DNA of 64,000 nucleotides from Bacteroidota bacterium (GCA_023399295.1 JAEWQF010000032.1:1-64000), one strand, 5' to 3'. Positions 1 through 8,764 are shown, counted from the stretch's first letter. Notes: a model not told the origin generated them from the letters alone. Numbers and translations are program-made.

Positions 1-1174
1 CCTCTCTGGTGGAGAGTTCCTCTTTCTGTGTCAGTTTTTCAAGTTCTTTTGCTGCTTTCTGTTGTTGTGGCGTTAACTGCTCAACAGTCAGCATCTCAGT
101 TGGCCCTGATTCATGCACAATGGCAGGTACGCGTGTTTCATCGATCTCCACCGACTGATAGGTGAGGGATGCATAATATTTCCCCGATCCCTTTACACCC
201 ATTGTATTGATTGTAATTGTCAAATCGTAGCTGGTAGGCAGGTAAACTGCCGGCTTCACCTGGTTGTAGTTGATGCGGTAGTGCATGGTTGTGCCCAATT
301 CGGAAGCTGCCAGGTCGGCGGTATAAACATTCCAGCTGTTCTCCAGGATGTAGAGATATCCGGAGAAGAGATCGGGGTTTCGCTTCCGGGGAATCACCTT
401 TATTTTGTTGATGATCAGGTCGGACTGATATGCTACATCCTCCAGTTTGAACGCATAGTAACGGAACGATCCCGGCGTGAGGGGTGAGATCCTGCCATCC
501 ATCTCGGAGTTGTAAATACTGGTGGTCATGATGTCCAATCCCTTTGATATGTTGAGCTCTGGAGGAATGGAGCTTTTCAGTGCCACCACCTGTTGTTGGT
601 AGGTTGCGGGAGAGGTGAAATGGACATTGTTTTGCGATTCCATCACCAACGGCTTGCCAATCAGTTCATCAATCGGCACAGCGCTGTCGTTTACTGTCAT
701 GGCATTCTTCAGTATTCCGGGTATTTTATCAATTGTCATGCTCCCCTTGATGTAGGCCTGCGACCTGTAATCCTTCACCTGATAGCGATAATAGGGTGCA
801 TAGGCAATGGCTCTGCGCATAATGCGATAGGCTGGGTCTTCGCTGCCTGCATACACCTCCAACTCGTCAAGCAGGTAGGCTGTCTCCTTCATCACCACCC
901 GGATTGTTTGATCGTGGTGATCCATGGTGATGATCTTCCGGATGCTCTCATAGCCAAGCGAACGAAATTCGAAGGTGTAGGTACCGGGTGCCAGTGTTGT
1001 ACGGAACTCACCCCTGTTGTCGGCGGCGATACCCCGGGCAATTTCATGAATATAAAGGGTGGAGAAGGGTATCGGTTCACCCTGCTCATTCTGAATGGAG
1101 CCGATTAACTGTTGAGCCTGCAGGGATTCAAACAATGTCAGATAGAAAAAAATGAAGAAGAGTGTACGCGCCAT
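1..1174 (-). CDS. DUF5686 / carboxypeptidase-regulatory-like outer membrane protein (3' end outside window)
   Basis: The reading frame stays open from the start codon to the window edge, about 391 codons, so the C-terminal part is missing. The N-terminus (MARTLFFIFFYLTLFESLQAQ) is a signal peptide. It is followed by a carboxypeptidase-regulatory-like beta domain (about residues 22-105: GSIQNEQGEPIPFSTLYI, ending near LLDELEVY) and then the start of a DUF5686-type region (AYRIMRRAIAYAPYYRYQVKDY). In Bacteroidota this arrangement marks large outer-membrane proteins of unknown function with a predicted C-terminal barrel. An in-frame ATG two codons upstream (1180) is an alternative start. A -7 element on the minus strand lies at 1210-1217. 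The family call is good; the function is unknown. Confidence 0.8.
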   Translation of the reverse strand, partial: MARTLFFIFFYLTLFESLQAQQLIGSIQNEQGEPIPFSTLYIHEIARGIAADNRGEFRTTLAPGTYTFEFRSLGYESIRKIITMDHHDQTIRVVMKETAYLLDELEVYAGSEDPAYRIMRRAIAYAPYYRYQVKDYRSQAYIKGSMTIDKIPGILKNAMTVNDSAVPIDELIGKPLVMESQNNVHFTSPATYQQQVVALKSSIPPELNISKGLDIMTTSIYNSEMDGRISPLTPGSFRYYAFKLEDVAYQSDLIINKIKVIPRKRNPDLFSGYLYILENSWNVYTADLAASELGTTMHYRINYNQVKPAVYLPTSYDLTITINTMGVKGSGKYYASLTYQSVEIDETRVPAIVHESGPTEMLTVEQLTPQQQKAAKELEKLTQKEELSTRE

Positions 1175-1209
1175 GTCCATTGATTTTTATCGGGTTGAGA
1201 ATATATGAA

Positions 1210-1217
1210 CAAAGATA
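1210..1217 (-). promoter_or_regulatory. -7 promoter element for the DUF5686 gene
   Basis: The minus strand reads TATCTTTG, an exact match to the Bacteroidota TAnnTTTG element, about 35 bases before the start codon. I see no clear -33 TTTG at the expected spacing, so this rests on the -7 element and its position. Confidence 0.5.
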
Positions 1218-1263
1218 AAATGATTTTCCGAGGAAACAGCATATCACCCTCATTTGCTGTGAT

Positions 1264-1294
1264 TTTGCGAAATGAGCAAAAGCTCCTATCTTTG
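1264..1294 (+). promoter_or_regulatory. Complete Bacteroidota promoter, probable leaderless transcript
   Basis: TTTG at 1264-1267, 19 bases, then TATCTTTG at 1287-1294 match both halves of the Bacteroidota housekeeping promoter. The ATG of the next gene is at 1300, only five bases after the -7 element. Transcription would therefore start at or next to the start codon, leaving almost no 5' leader. Confidence 0.7.
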
Positions 1295-1299
1295 CAGTG

Positions 1300-2088
1300 A
1301 TGAAAAAACTTGCAATTGTGGGATGCGGCTATCTGGCCGAGGTGGTAACTGATGCGTTGTTGAACGGATTGTTGCCGGAGTATCAACTCATTGGTGTCTA
1401 TTCAAGAACAGCTGCCAAGGCGGAGCGTCTGGCAGCACACATGCATACAGCGGGCAAGGTGTGCAAAGCATGCCACACGATGGAGGAGCTGTTTAAGTTG
1501 AAGCCTGATTACCTGGTAGAGGCTGCCTCGCCGGCAGCCATGAAGGAGTTGGCGCTGCCCACCCTGGAGAATGGCACATCCATAGTCACCCTGTCGATCG
1601 GTGCGTTTGCCGACACTGCCTTTTATGAAAAAGTGAAAGAGACCGCCACTGCAAATGGCCAGCGGGTCTATATCGCCTCCGGTGCCACTGGTGGTTTTGA
1701 TGTGCTCCGCACGGCGACACTGATGGGAAACGCCAAGGCCCGGTTCTTTAACGGCAAGGGGGTAGCAGCCTTGCGGCGATCATCACACTACACACCCGAC
1801 ATGGAGCAACAGGAGAAAGTGATCTTCACCGGTACGGCCAGGGAGGCGATCAACACCTTTCCCACGGGACTTAACGTGGCTGTGGCTGCCTCGCTCGCCA
1901 CAGTGGGGCCGGAGCAGCTGCAGGTGACGATGGAGTCGACACCTGCTTTTACCGGCGTCAGGCAGCGGGTGGAGATTGAGAATGAGCAGGTTTATGCAGT
2001 GGTGGATGTCTTCAGCGCCACCTCCGAGATTGCAGCCTGGTCGGTAGTGGCCACACTGCAGAATATTGTTTCTCCTATTGTATTTTGA
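1300..2088 (+). CDS. Aspartate-dehydrogenase-like NAD(P)-dependent oxidoreductase
   Basis: The protein has 262 residues and opens with a Rossmann nucleotide-binding segment (KKLAIVGCGYLAEVV). It carries the features of the L-aspartate dehydrogenase/NadX (DUF108) family: VEAASPAAMKE near residue 75 and the glycine-rich YIASGATGGFDVLR near residue 125. The family oxidises aspartate to iminoaspartate, either for NAD synthesis or in amino-acid catabolism. No nadA, nadB or nadC lies nearby, so the pathway is not supported by context. ATG 1300 is preferred over the adjacent in-frame GTG 1297. The 3' end overlaps the convergent downstream gene by 14 bases. Confidence 0.8.
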   Translation: MKKLAIVGCGYLAEVVTDALLNGLLPEYQLIGVYSRTAAKAERLAAHMHTAGKVCKACHTMEELFKLKPDYLVEAASPAAMKELALPTLENGTSIVTLSIGAFADTAFYEKVKETATANGQRVYIASGATGGFDVLRTATLMGNAKARFFNGKGVAALRRSSHYTPDMEQQEKVIFTGTAREAINTFPTGLNVAVAASLATVGPEQLQVTMESTPAFTGVRQRVEIENEQVYAVVDVFSATSEIAAWSVVATLQNIVSPIVF

Positions 2089-2971
2089 TACAGTTGTAAT
2101 CGGTCAGGTTCTGCAACACTTTTTCACTGAGCCGGTCGAATGCCTGACGGGTACGTCCGGTGGATACCCCCATGCAGCGCAGGTTCGGGTGGTTGAGCAG
2201 ATGCTCCCCACCCACTGCACCCACGGTGTCGCAGAAACAGAGGTTTTCACCCTCCAGCCACTTCTGAAAAGGGACTTCGTCCCATGCGGGTGAGAGTCCG
2301 GTGTTGAAGAGTATCTTCCTGTTGCCTAGTTCTTTGAATTGTTCCTCATGTAACAATACCGTGTTTCTGTTCAGGCAGCAACAGATAACTTCGCACTCAC
2401 TGAGCAGTTGGTTCAGCGGCAGGAAACGATAACCTTTCTCGCGGGCATCCGCTTTTTCTCTGCGGGCGAAATAGCTGATCTCGGCACCAAAGAAGTGCAG
2501 TGCATCGGCGATCATGCCACCCGACTTGCCAAGTCCCACGATGCCTGCCTTCAGGCCGGTGATCTCCCGTGGCATGTCGTCCCACGGCTTCTGATCAAAG
2601 CCATGTAGGCAACGTACCAGTTCACTGACCACATACTCCACCACCCCCTCATCGCCATAATCGCGTATGCCGGTAACGGTGATGCCGCGGCCGTTGGCAT
2701 AATGGATGTCCACGTTGGCGCTCTCAGGGGTGTAGAGGGAGCAGCACATGCCGACGTACTTCAGGTTGTCGCATTTTTCCAGCACCTGTTTTTCCAGTCG
2801 GGAGGTATAGCTGATCAGCACCGCATCGGCATCACCTATACGGTCGATGATCTCCTGATCGCTTTCCGGAATTGAGTCATGCAGAATCACTTCACGGGCA
2901 AAGCTACCCAGTGCTTCCACTGCTGAGGGAATGAGGCCTGTTGGCTCGATGGCCACAATTTTCTGGAACAT
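2075..2971 (-). CDS. Divergent D-isomer-specific 2-hydroxyacid dehydrogenase homologue
   Basis: The protein has 298 residues. The N-terminal half resembles the substrate domain of D-2-hydroxyacid dehydrogenases (DADAVLISYTSRLEKQVLE; LKYVGMCCSLY). A Rossmann dinucleotide-binding motif, GIVGLGKSGGMIADAL, lies near residue 144. The usual catalytic residues do not appear where expected: the NTxRGxxxDE segment reads NTGLSPAWDE, without the Arg, and the TPHxxG segment reads GVSTGRTRQ, without the His. The fold assignment is solid, but the reaction cannot be assumed. It has its own promoter and converges with the aspartate-dehydrogenase-like gene. Confidence 0.78.
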   Translation of the reverse strand: MFQKIVAIEPTGLIPSAVEALGSFAREVILHDSIPESDQEIIDRIGDADAVLISYTSRLEKQVLEKCDNLKYVGMCCSLYTPESANVDIHYANGRGITVTGIRDYGDEGVVEYVVSELVRCLHGFDQKPWDDMPREITGLKAGIVGLGKSGGMIADALHFFGAEISYFARREKADAREKGYRFLPLNQLLSECEVICCCLNRNTVLLHEEQFKELGNRKILFNTGLSPAWDEVPFQKWLEGENLCFCDTVGAVGGEHLLNHPNLRCMGVSTGRTRQAFDRLSEKVLQNLTDYNCIKIQ

Positions 2972-3005
2972 ATTTTCTGAATTGGTTCGGTTTCCTTGAT
3001 GTGAT

Positions 3006-3037
3006 CAAATATAACATATTATTCCCTGTAAAGCAAA
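3006..3037 (-). promoter_or_regulatory. Promoter of the 2-hydroxyacid dehydrogenase homologue
   Basis: On the minus strand TTTG (3037-3034), 20 bases and TATATTTG (3013-3006) give both consensus elements of a Bacteroidota promoter at ideal spacing. The start codon follows about 35 bases downstream. Confidence 0.65.
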
Positions 3038-3054
3038 TATTGAACGGAAGCCTC

Positions 3055-5100
3055 TCAATATATCTTCAGGGTGATACCTCCCGAAAGCCAGAAGCCAGGT
3101 TGGGGGATGTTGCCAATATCTACATGGGTTGTATTGAAGAGGTTATTGGCATGTATGAATAGATCCGCACTCCTTATCCGGTACAGCGCTTTCAGGTCGA
3201 GGATTGAATATGGTTCGTATCCCACCAGCTCACCCGGGTTCCCATCGATATATTGGACATAGCTGCCTGCACGTTCCTGCCAGCGAAAATGCCATGAGAG
3301 AGATAGGTTTCCTGTCAGTCGGTGGTACAGAGAGGCCGTGAACTTATGCCGGAGGTGATTCAGCGTGTAGTTGGAAATCAGATTGTCATCAACCCTCTCC
3401 TGTTGCAGGTAGAGGTAACCTGTCTTGAAAGCTGTAAAGGGTTGATTCGCTCCCAGCCACTCCCTCAGGTCGAACTGCATGTTCGCTTCAAATCCCTTTT
3501 TGTGGATACGGGTGTGGTTCGTAGACTCCCACAGTGCCTCGGGCGATGATTTCACCCAGTCGATCATGTTGAGTCCTTTCATGTAGAACGCTGTAAAGTT
3601 GGCTTTCACCACCGGGTGGGTATAACGGAGTCCCGCTTCCAGTGCCTCCGACTCTTCCGCCTTCAGGTTGCTGTTGCCAGCATGTGTCGCGGTGGTATAA
3701 TAGAGATCGGTAAAGGTGGGCATGCGACTGGCTCTGATCCAGGAAGCAAAGAGGGTAAGCTGCCTGTTTGCCCGTAGCGAGGCGTTCAATGCGGGATAGA
3801 AATTATACTGGTCTGCAAGTGCCGTATGGTGGTGCAGCAAGCCTCCCATTGAGAAGGTGAAACGGCGGTAGATGAAGTTGTGTTCCAGAAAATAGCTGAT
3901 GCTGGTGCGGTTGTCCGCCTTGCTGTATTTTCCAATGGTCTCTTCCATCGGTTTGCCCAGCACACTGCTCAGGATGCCCTCGTTGCGGAACTCACCGCCG
4001 AAGCTGGTGATTCCCCACAATGATGCATATTGCATATTGAGGTTCATTCCGAAGAGATCACTGCGGTGGTAGTTGTGGTCCTTGTACCAGTCGGGGCGAT
4101 TGGGAGTACCGTCACGTATCAGTTGAAACTCGTCGTAGTGTCGACTCCAGTAGATATGGGGTGTCATTTTCAGTTTCCCGGTTGTTTCTCCCTTGAGCGA
4201 TAGGAAGAGCGCCCTGGTGTCATCGAACTGATTGGGGCATGCCGCACTATAGAAGGTGTTTGCACCATAGGCTTTGTTGTTCAGCCCTGCCTGAACATCG
4301 ACGTGCGAGTCGTTCAGTTCAAAGTGGCTCTGCAGCAATAGGTTGGAGATGTTGTAGTCGCTGTTGGGGATATAGCCATCACTCTGTTTGAAGCCGGCAG
4401 AAAGGGTGTGCAGCTGTCTTTCTTTTCTGTAGGCCGCTCGTGCTTCTGCACCAAAGAGACCATGCATGCCACCTTCGAGTTTGACATTGCCGTTACTTTT
4501 TTTGTCTTTTTTCGTGATGATGTTGATTCCACCGGAGAAGGCACCGGCACCATAGATCAGTGAAGAGGGTCCCTGCACTATTTCAATACGATCGATGTCG
4601 GAGAGGTTGATGGGGATGTCGAAGCTGTAATGACCTGTCTGGGGATTGGTGAGGTTCACACCGTTGAGGAGAATGGCTGTCTGATCGAATGAGCCGCCAC
4701 GAAGTGAGATGTCCGCCTGTACGCCGTGCGGTCCGCGTTGCAGGATATCGACTCCTGCCACATAGTGTAAAAGATCTTCAATGCTGCGAATGGGGGATCG
4801 CTCAATGTCACCGGTAGTGATCACGGTGACAATTCTGGCTGCCAGATTGAGGGGCATTGCTGCCTTTGAAGCGGTAACAACCAGCTCATCCAACTCGGTA
4901 GTGGGGATCGAGTCGCCGGATGACTCCAGCCGGATCACCTCCGTCCGATTGTCCAGCGCAGCATGGGCACTCATCAGTGTACAGCCGCTCAGCACCCCGA
5001 TCGTGATCGTTTTGTGGAGACTGTTGAAAAGACTGTAAGATTTGCGGGCAAAACGCCGGAAACGAAACGGTGTCAGCCTGTTTTTTTGTTTTCTGTTCAT
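3055..5100 (-). CDS. TonB-dependent outer membrane receptor (BtuB/siderophore-receptor type)
   Basis: The protein has 681 residues. A long basic N-terminus (MNRKQKNRLTPFRFRRFARK) precedes a hydrophobic signal segment ending near SAHA. A TonB-box-like stretch (TELDELVVTAS) and a plug domain (about 75-190: IRSIEDLLHYVAGVDI, ISLRGGSFDQTAILLNGV, IEIVQGPSSLIYGAGAFSGGI) follow, then a beta-barrel ending in an aromatic residue (ITLKIY). There is no SusC-type carboxypeptidase-like N-terminal extension and no SusD partner, so it is a classical metal- or cofactor-type receptor rather than a glycan importer. The 41-base leader is too short for a cobalamin riboswitch, and the substrate is not indicated. 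Confidence 0.88.
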   Translation of the reverse strand: MNRKQKNRLTPFRFRRFARKSYSLFNSLHKTITIGVLSGCTLMSAHAALDNRTEVIRLESSGDSIPTTELDELVVTASKAAMPLNLAARIVTVITTGDIERSPIRSIEDLLHYVAGVDILQRGPHGVQADISLRGGSFDQTAILLNGVNLTNPQTGHYSFDIPINLSDIDRIEIVQGPSSLIYGAGAFSGGINIITKKDKKSNGNVKLEGGMHGLFGAEARAAYRKERQLHTLSAGFKQSDGYIPNSDYNISNLLLQSHFELNDSHVDVQAGLNNKAYGANTFYSAACPNQFDDTRALFLSLKGETTGKLKMTPHIYWSRHYDEFQLIRDGTPNRPDWYKDHNYHRSDLFGMNLNMQYASLWGITSFGGEFRNEGILSSVLGKPMEETIGKYSKADNRTSISYFLEHNFIYRRFTFSMGGLLHHHTALADQYNFYPALNASLRANRQLTLFASWIRASRMPTFTDLYYTTATHAGNSNLKAEESEALEAGLRYTHPVVKANFTAFYMKGLNMIDWVKSSPEALWESTNHTRIHKKGFEANMQFDLREWLGANQPFTAFKTGYLYLQQERVDDNLISNYTLNHLRHKFTASLYHRLTGNLSLSWHFRWQERAGSYVQYIDGNPGELVGYEPYSILDLKALYRIRSADLFIHANNLFNTTHVDIGNIPQPGFWLSGGITLKIY

Positions 5101-5129
5101 TGTAAGGGATTTAATAATAGAATAGCGAT

Positions 5130-5137
5130 CAAAGATA
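5130..5137 (-). promoter_or_regulatory. -7 promoter element for the TonB-dependent receptor
   Basis: The minus strand reads TATCTTTG, an exact TAnnTTTG match, 29 bases before the receptor start codon. A TTTC lies 20 bases further upstream in place of the ideal TTTG, inside the 3' end of rsmD. Confidence 0.55.
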
Positions 5138-5141
5138 CAAC

Positions 5142-5675
5142 TTAAAACGAGAATATTGAAAAATGAACATTGCCATAATGACGAAGTTCAACGAAGTGTG
5201 GGAGCTGTGAGAAGTCGTACTTGCTGGAGTGCTCCATGATGAAGAAACCGCCTTCGTTCACCAGCTCCTTGCGGATGATCAGCTCGGGGATTGTCTCCAG
5301 ATCAGGCAAATCATAAGGGGGATCTGCAAAAATCAGGTCGAACTGCTGTGAGGCATGCTGCAGGTATTTGAAGACATCAGATTTCAACGGAAACAGCTCC
5401 TTGGCACCCAACAACTCCTGCGTCTTGCAGATGAAATTGTAGTGCAGCTGGTTCATCTCCACGCTCACCACATAAGATGCACCACGTGAGATCAGTTCAA
5501 AAGCAATGCTACCCGTGCCGGAGAAGAGATCCAGTGCGGTGAGATCTTCCCACTCCATCCAGTTGCTCAGTACATTGAAGAGCCCCTCTTTTGCAAAATC
5601 GGTGGTAGGACGCGCTTTCAGGTTTGCAGGCACCTGTATCCGCCTTGACTTGTATTTGCCGCTGATTATTCGCAT
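5142..5675 (-). CDS. rsmD: 16S rRNA (guanine(966)-N(2))-methyltransferase RsmD
   Basis: The protein has 177 residues and the family hallmarks: the N-terminus MRIISGKYKSRRI, RPTTDFAKEGLFNVL, the SAM-binding motif DLFSGTGSIAFE near residue 50, and the catalytic DPPY motif (FADPPYDLP) near residue 115. It methylates N2 of G966 in 16S rRNA in the 30S subunit. Its start overlaps the end of the DUF3822 gene by 10 bases, which suggests translational coupling; this gene pair is common in Bacteroidales. Confidence 0.95.
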   Translation of the reverse strand: MRIISGKYKSRRIQVPANLKARPTTDFAKEGLFNVLSNWMEWEDLTALDLFSGTGSIAFELISRGASYVVSVEMNQLHYNFICKTQELLGAKELFPLKSDVFKYLQHASQQFDLIFADPPYDLPDLETIPELIIRKELVNEGGFFIMEHSSKYDFSQLPHFVELRHYGNVHFSIFSF

Positions 5676-6484
5676 AACGTTGCCAGGATGTCGGTGGGTA
5701 AACGAAGCAACATCTCCCGATCAGCTTCCACACGTGGATGGATCTCAAGCTGCTTCACATTTCGGATCAGTTTTTTCAGAATCTCCATGGTGGGATGATG
5801 CGGTGTGAGATCCCCCGACAAGAAAAGATTGTCGGATGACTGGTTGAGAGACAGTTTCTCCCAGATACTGGCAATGTAAAAGGTGGTGTCGTGCGTGTGA
5901 AGGGCAGGGTAGCTGTTGGCTGAGATCAGTGTGTCACCAGAGAAGCAAACGATTGTCATACTCCGGTCATGGAAATCTACAAAGCAACACTTCTTCTCCT
6001 CTGCGCCCGCACGGGTGTGGAAGAGGTGAAGCAACGATCCTGTATGATGCAGAAAAAGGGGATTCCAGAGGCTGCGTGAAAGAAAGGAGTGCAACTCCTC
6101 GTCCATACTGAATAGAATTCGGTAAGCACCTTCCGTGAATCTGTCGGTCAGCACACACTCAGGTTCCCCCTGGTAGATGTTGAACCTGAATAGCTCTTTC
6201 ACCTTTTGCCTGTCGTAATACTCTTCCGGTACCAGGGTGAAACAGGGTGTCACTACCGTAACCGAAGTCCTTTTGAAGGGCTGGCTGAAGAATCCCAGGT
6301 CGAAGATCACCTTCTTGATGTGATCTGTAGGTGATAGTTTGTTTCCCAGCGGGATACCCTGATGGTGAAAGATGGAAGGATCGCTCTGGCTGTGGATGCT
6401 AAAAGAAAATCCATCCGGCGCGAGCCGAATGGATAAATTGTATTCTTCCGAATGAGCCAGATCGATATTTTCCGGTAGAAACAT
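5666..6484 (-). CDS. DUF3822 family protein
   Basis: The protein has 272 residues and matches the Bacteroidota DUF3822 family, which has an actin/HSP70-like fold related to type IV pilus assembly ATPases of the PilM kind. Recognisable stretches are YNLSIRLAPDGFSFSI near the N-terminus and CCFVDFHDRSMTIVCFSGDTLISANSY in the middle. Its biochemical role is not known. It is translationally coupled to rsmD downstream and lies 26 bases after the pseudopilin-like hypothetical gene, so the three probably form an operon. Confidence 0.8.
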   Translation of the reverse strand: MFLPENIDLAHSEEYNLSIRLAPDGFSFSIHSQSDPSIFHHQGIPLGNKLSPTDHIKKVIFDLGFFSQPFKRTSVTVVTPCFTLVPEEYYDRQKVKELFRFNIYQGEPECVLTDRFTEGAYRILFSMDEELHSFLSRSLWNPLFLHHTGSLLHLFHTRAGAEEKKCCFVDFHDRSMTIVCFSGDTLISANSYPALHTHDTTFYIASIWEKLSLNQSSDNLFLSGDLTPHHPTMEILKKLIRNVKQLEIHPRVEADREMLLRLPTDILATLCE

Positions 6485-6510
6485 AGCAATTGATTGCCGG
6501 GGAATAGCGA

Positions 6511-7215
6511 TTATTCCCAGTTACCGGCGTTGTTGTTGGCTACCTCAAGTGATCCTACCTGCATGCCGGGGTACTTGTTTCCCGGACGGTCGAGCACCTC
6601 CTGAATCTTCTGGTCAAGCAGTTTCTTGTCGAGATCACCCAGATAGGTGCGGTAGTGGGTTTTTGCTTCAAACACCTGGATGGGGTATCCAGAGGCGGTG
6701 ATCAGCGAATCCACACCCATCTCAAACTGGGCACCGTTGCCAAATGGAACATATCCCAAAGAGTCAATGTTGAAATGGGTCCTGTTGGGGAAGAGCACTT
6801 CTACTGCACTCGAGTAGATGGAATCTCTCACCAATTGAGGTGCATTTTTCTGATCGTTCCATAGACCGGCTGCTTTGATGGCTGCTTCATTTCCTGTACG
6901 GATGATCTGCATGGCCTTTTCTTCTGTCATCCCAGCTTCCAACTGCGTTTCAGTAAGATCACCCTCTTTGACCAGTGTGGCGATCTTGCCGCCCTTCACA
7001 AAAAGGGTCAATGTGTCGAAACTGGAGGTGTAACTGCCTGTCTGTCCACGCAGGGCCACCTGGGCGGTACGGATGTCAACCAGACGTTGGATCACGGCTT
7101 TGTCACGTCTCGCAACCTCTGCATTGAAATCTTCCGTTCCCTTGATGCTTTGCCAGCAGATGTAAGCTAAAAGAACAATGGCTATTGCTAGAAGCACTTT
7201 CATTACAACTTTCAT
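6511..7215 (-). CDS. Conserved hypothetical membrane-anchored protein, pseudopilin-like N-terminus
   Basis: The protein has 234 residues. Residues 5-20 (MKVLLAIAIVLLAYIC) form one N-terminal membrane segment. A helix with alternating charges follows (EVARRDKAVIQRLVDIRTAQVALRGQTGSY), then a soluble domain ending in asparagine-rich EVANNNAGNWE. A hydrophobic helix running into a helix with a conserved Q/ALRxxTGxY pattern resembles type IV pilins and pseudopilins, but no prepilin-peptidase cleavage site is visible. The adjacent DUF3822 gene belongs to a PilM-like fold, which makes a pilin-like surface or export function worth considering. This is inference. ATG at 7203 is an alternative start. 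Confidence 0.6.
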   Translation of the reverse strand: MKVVMKVLLAIAIVLLAYICWQSIKGTEDFNAEVARRDKAVIQRLVDIRTAQVALRGQTGSYTSSFDTLTLFVKGGKIATLVKEGDLTETQLEAGMTEEKAMQIIRTGNEAAIKAAGLWNDQKNAPQLVRDSIYSSAVEVLFPNRTHFNIDSLGYVPFGNGAQFEMGVDSLITASGYPIQVFEAKTHYRTYLGDLDKKLLDQKIQEVLDRPGNKYPGMQVGSLEVANNNAGNWE

Positions 7216-7336
7216 GAACTATTCTTTTTTATTATTTAATGATACAGTTTCTGATTTGATTTCCAGATTTAAGAATACAAATTTAGAAAAAGAAAAAGAA
7301 TTGTGCTACTTTTACTGGAAAAATAACCAAAAAATA

Positions 7337-8764
7337 ATGATCAATCGTTTCTTTCTTGAGAAAATCAGCGACAATTTCCCATTTTCTTTTACTGATGACC
7401 AGTTGAACGCACTGGAGCAGCTATCTGATTTTCTTTTTTCAGGGATGAATGACCAGATTTTTTTACTGACCGGTTATGCCGGTACCGGGAAATCATCGCT
7501 GATAGGGAGTCTTGTTAAAACACTGACCGCTTTCGGTCAGAAGAGCATCTTGCTGGCACCCACAGGCCGTGCTGCCAAGGTCTTCTCCAATTACGCCTCC
7601 CATCAGGCATACACCATCCACAAGAAAATCTACCGTCAGGAGATATTCGGTGAGGGAACAGCCCATTTCTCACTGAGTGCCAACCTGCATACCCACACCC
7701 TTTTCATCGTCGATGAAGCGTCGATGATCCATAACGAATCAGCCGAGCAATCACTGTTTGGCAGCGGGCGGCTTCTGGATGACCTAATTGAGTATGTGTA
7801 TGGTGCCGAAGGATGCAGGATGCTGTTGATTGGTGACAATGCCCAGCTACCGCCGGTGAAGCAGTCAATCAGTCCGGCACTCGACCGCGATGTGTTGCGC
7901 TCCTTTTCCCTGCAGGTGATGGGAGCTACACTCACCGGAATAGTCCGTCAGGCGGAGAGCTCGGGCATCTTATACAACGCCACCATGTTGCGCAATGCGT
8001 TGCTTGTCAATGATACAGAGCAGTATCCGCGGCTCAGGGTGGATGGTTTTGCAGATGTCAAGCGGATCACCGGCATGGAGCTGATTGATGCGATTGGCGA
8101 CGCTTACCGGTGCGACGGGGTGGAGGAAACCATTGTGATCTCCCGTTCCAACAAGCGGGTGAACGCTTACAACAACGGCATTCGCAACAGGGTGCTCTTC
8201 CGGGAGGAGGAGCTCACTGCTGGTGACATCCTGATGATCACAAAGAACAATTACTTCTGTGTGGCCGATTATGAACAGCTCGATTTTCTGGCCAATGGCG
8301 AGTTTGTGGAGGTGCTCAGGGTGAGGGGTGAAGAGACGATGTATGGTTTTCGTTTTTGCAATGCGCTGCTTTATCACCGCGACTATGACATTGAGTTTGA
8401 GGCAAAAATCCTGCTCGACGTGCTCCATACCGAAGTGCCCGGTCTCACCCGTGAACAGCATGAACTGCTTTTCTCCGCTGTGATGGAGGATTACGCCGAT
8501 CTCACCCAGAAAAGAAAAAAAATCCGTCAGGTGAAGGAGAATCCCTATTTCAATGCCCTGCAGGTTAAGTATGGCTATGCTGTAACCTGTCACAAGGCTC
8601 AGGGGGGTGAATGGAAGAATGTGTTTCTTGACGCGGGTTACATCCAGCAATCTTACATGGGCGACAACTTCTATCGCTGGCTCTATACCTCTGTCACCCG
8701 CAGCTCCCGGAAACTCTATCTGGTGAATTTGCCCGACGATTTTGTGGAGCTTCCCAAAATATAA
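7337..8764 (+). CDS. ATP-dependent RecD-like DNA helicase (UvrD/Rep superfamily 1)
   Basis: The protein has 475 residues from ATG 7337. The frame is open further upstream to 7178, but that extension overlaps the divergent gene and is AT-rich. Superfamily 1 helicase motifs are present in order: motif I GYAGTGKSS (about residue 44), motif II IVDEASM (about 123), RxxNKRVNAYN-like motif IV, YAVTCHKAQGGEW (motif V), and YTSVTRSSRKLYLV (motif VI). This is the small RecD/exonuclease V alpha-like helicase common in Bacteroidota, with no RecB or RecC partner in the window. It presumably acts in DNA repair or recombination in the cytoplasm. Confidence 0.88.
   Translation: MINRFFLEKISDNFPFSFTDDQLNALEQLSDFLFSGMNDQIFLLTGYAGTGKSSLIGSLVKTLTAFGQKSILLAPTGRAAKVFSNYASHQAYTIHKKIYRQEIFGEGTAHFSLSANLHTHTLFIVDEASMIHNESAEQSLFGSGRLLDDLIEYVYGAEGCRMLLIGDNAQLPPVKQSISPALDRDVLRSFSLQVMGATLTGIVRQAESSGILYNATMLRNALLVNDTEQYPRLRVDGFADVKRITGMELIDAIGDAYRCDGVEETIVISRSNKRVNAYNNGIRNRVLFREEELTAGDILMITKNNYFCVADYEQLDFLANGEFVEVLRVRGEETMYGFRFCNALLYHRDYDIEFEAKILLDVLHTEVPGLTREQHELLFSAVMEDYADLTQKRKKIRQVKENPYFNALQVKYGYAVTCHKAQGGEWKNVFLDAGYIQQSYMGDNFYRWLYTSVTRSSRKLYLVNLPDDFVELPKI

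Noticed and set aside
5101..5141. Possible cobalamin riboswitch before the TonB-dependent receptor
   Set aside because: Only 41 bases separate the receptor from rsmD, far too short, and no B12-box-like sequence is present.
7970..8650. A 226-codon open frame opposite the helicase
   Set aside because: It is antisense to helicase motifs V and VI and has no family signature or promoter.
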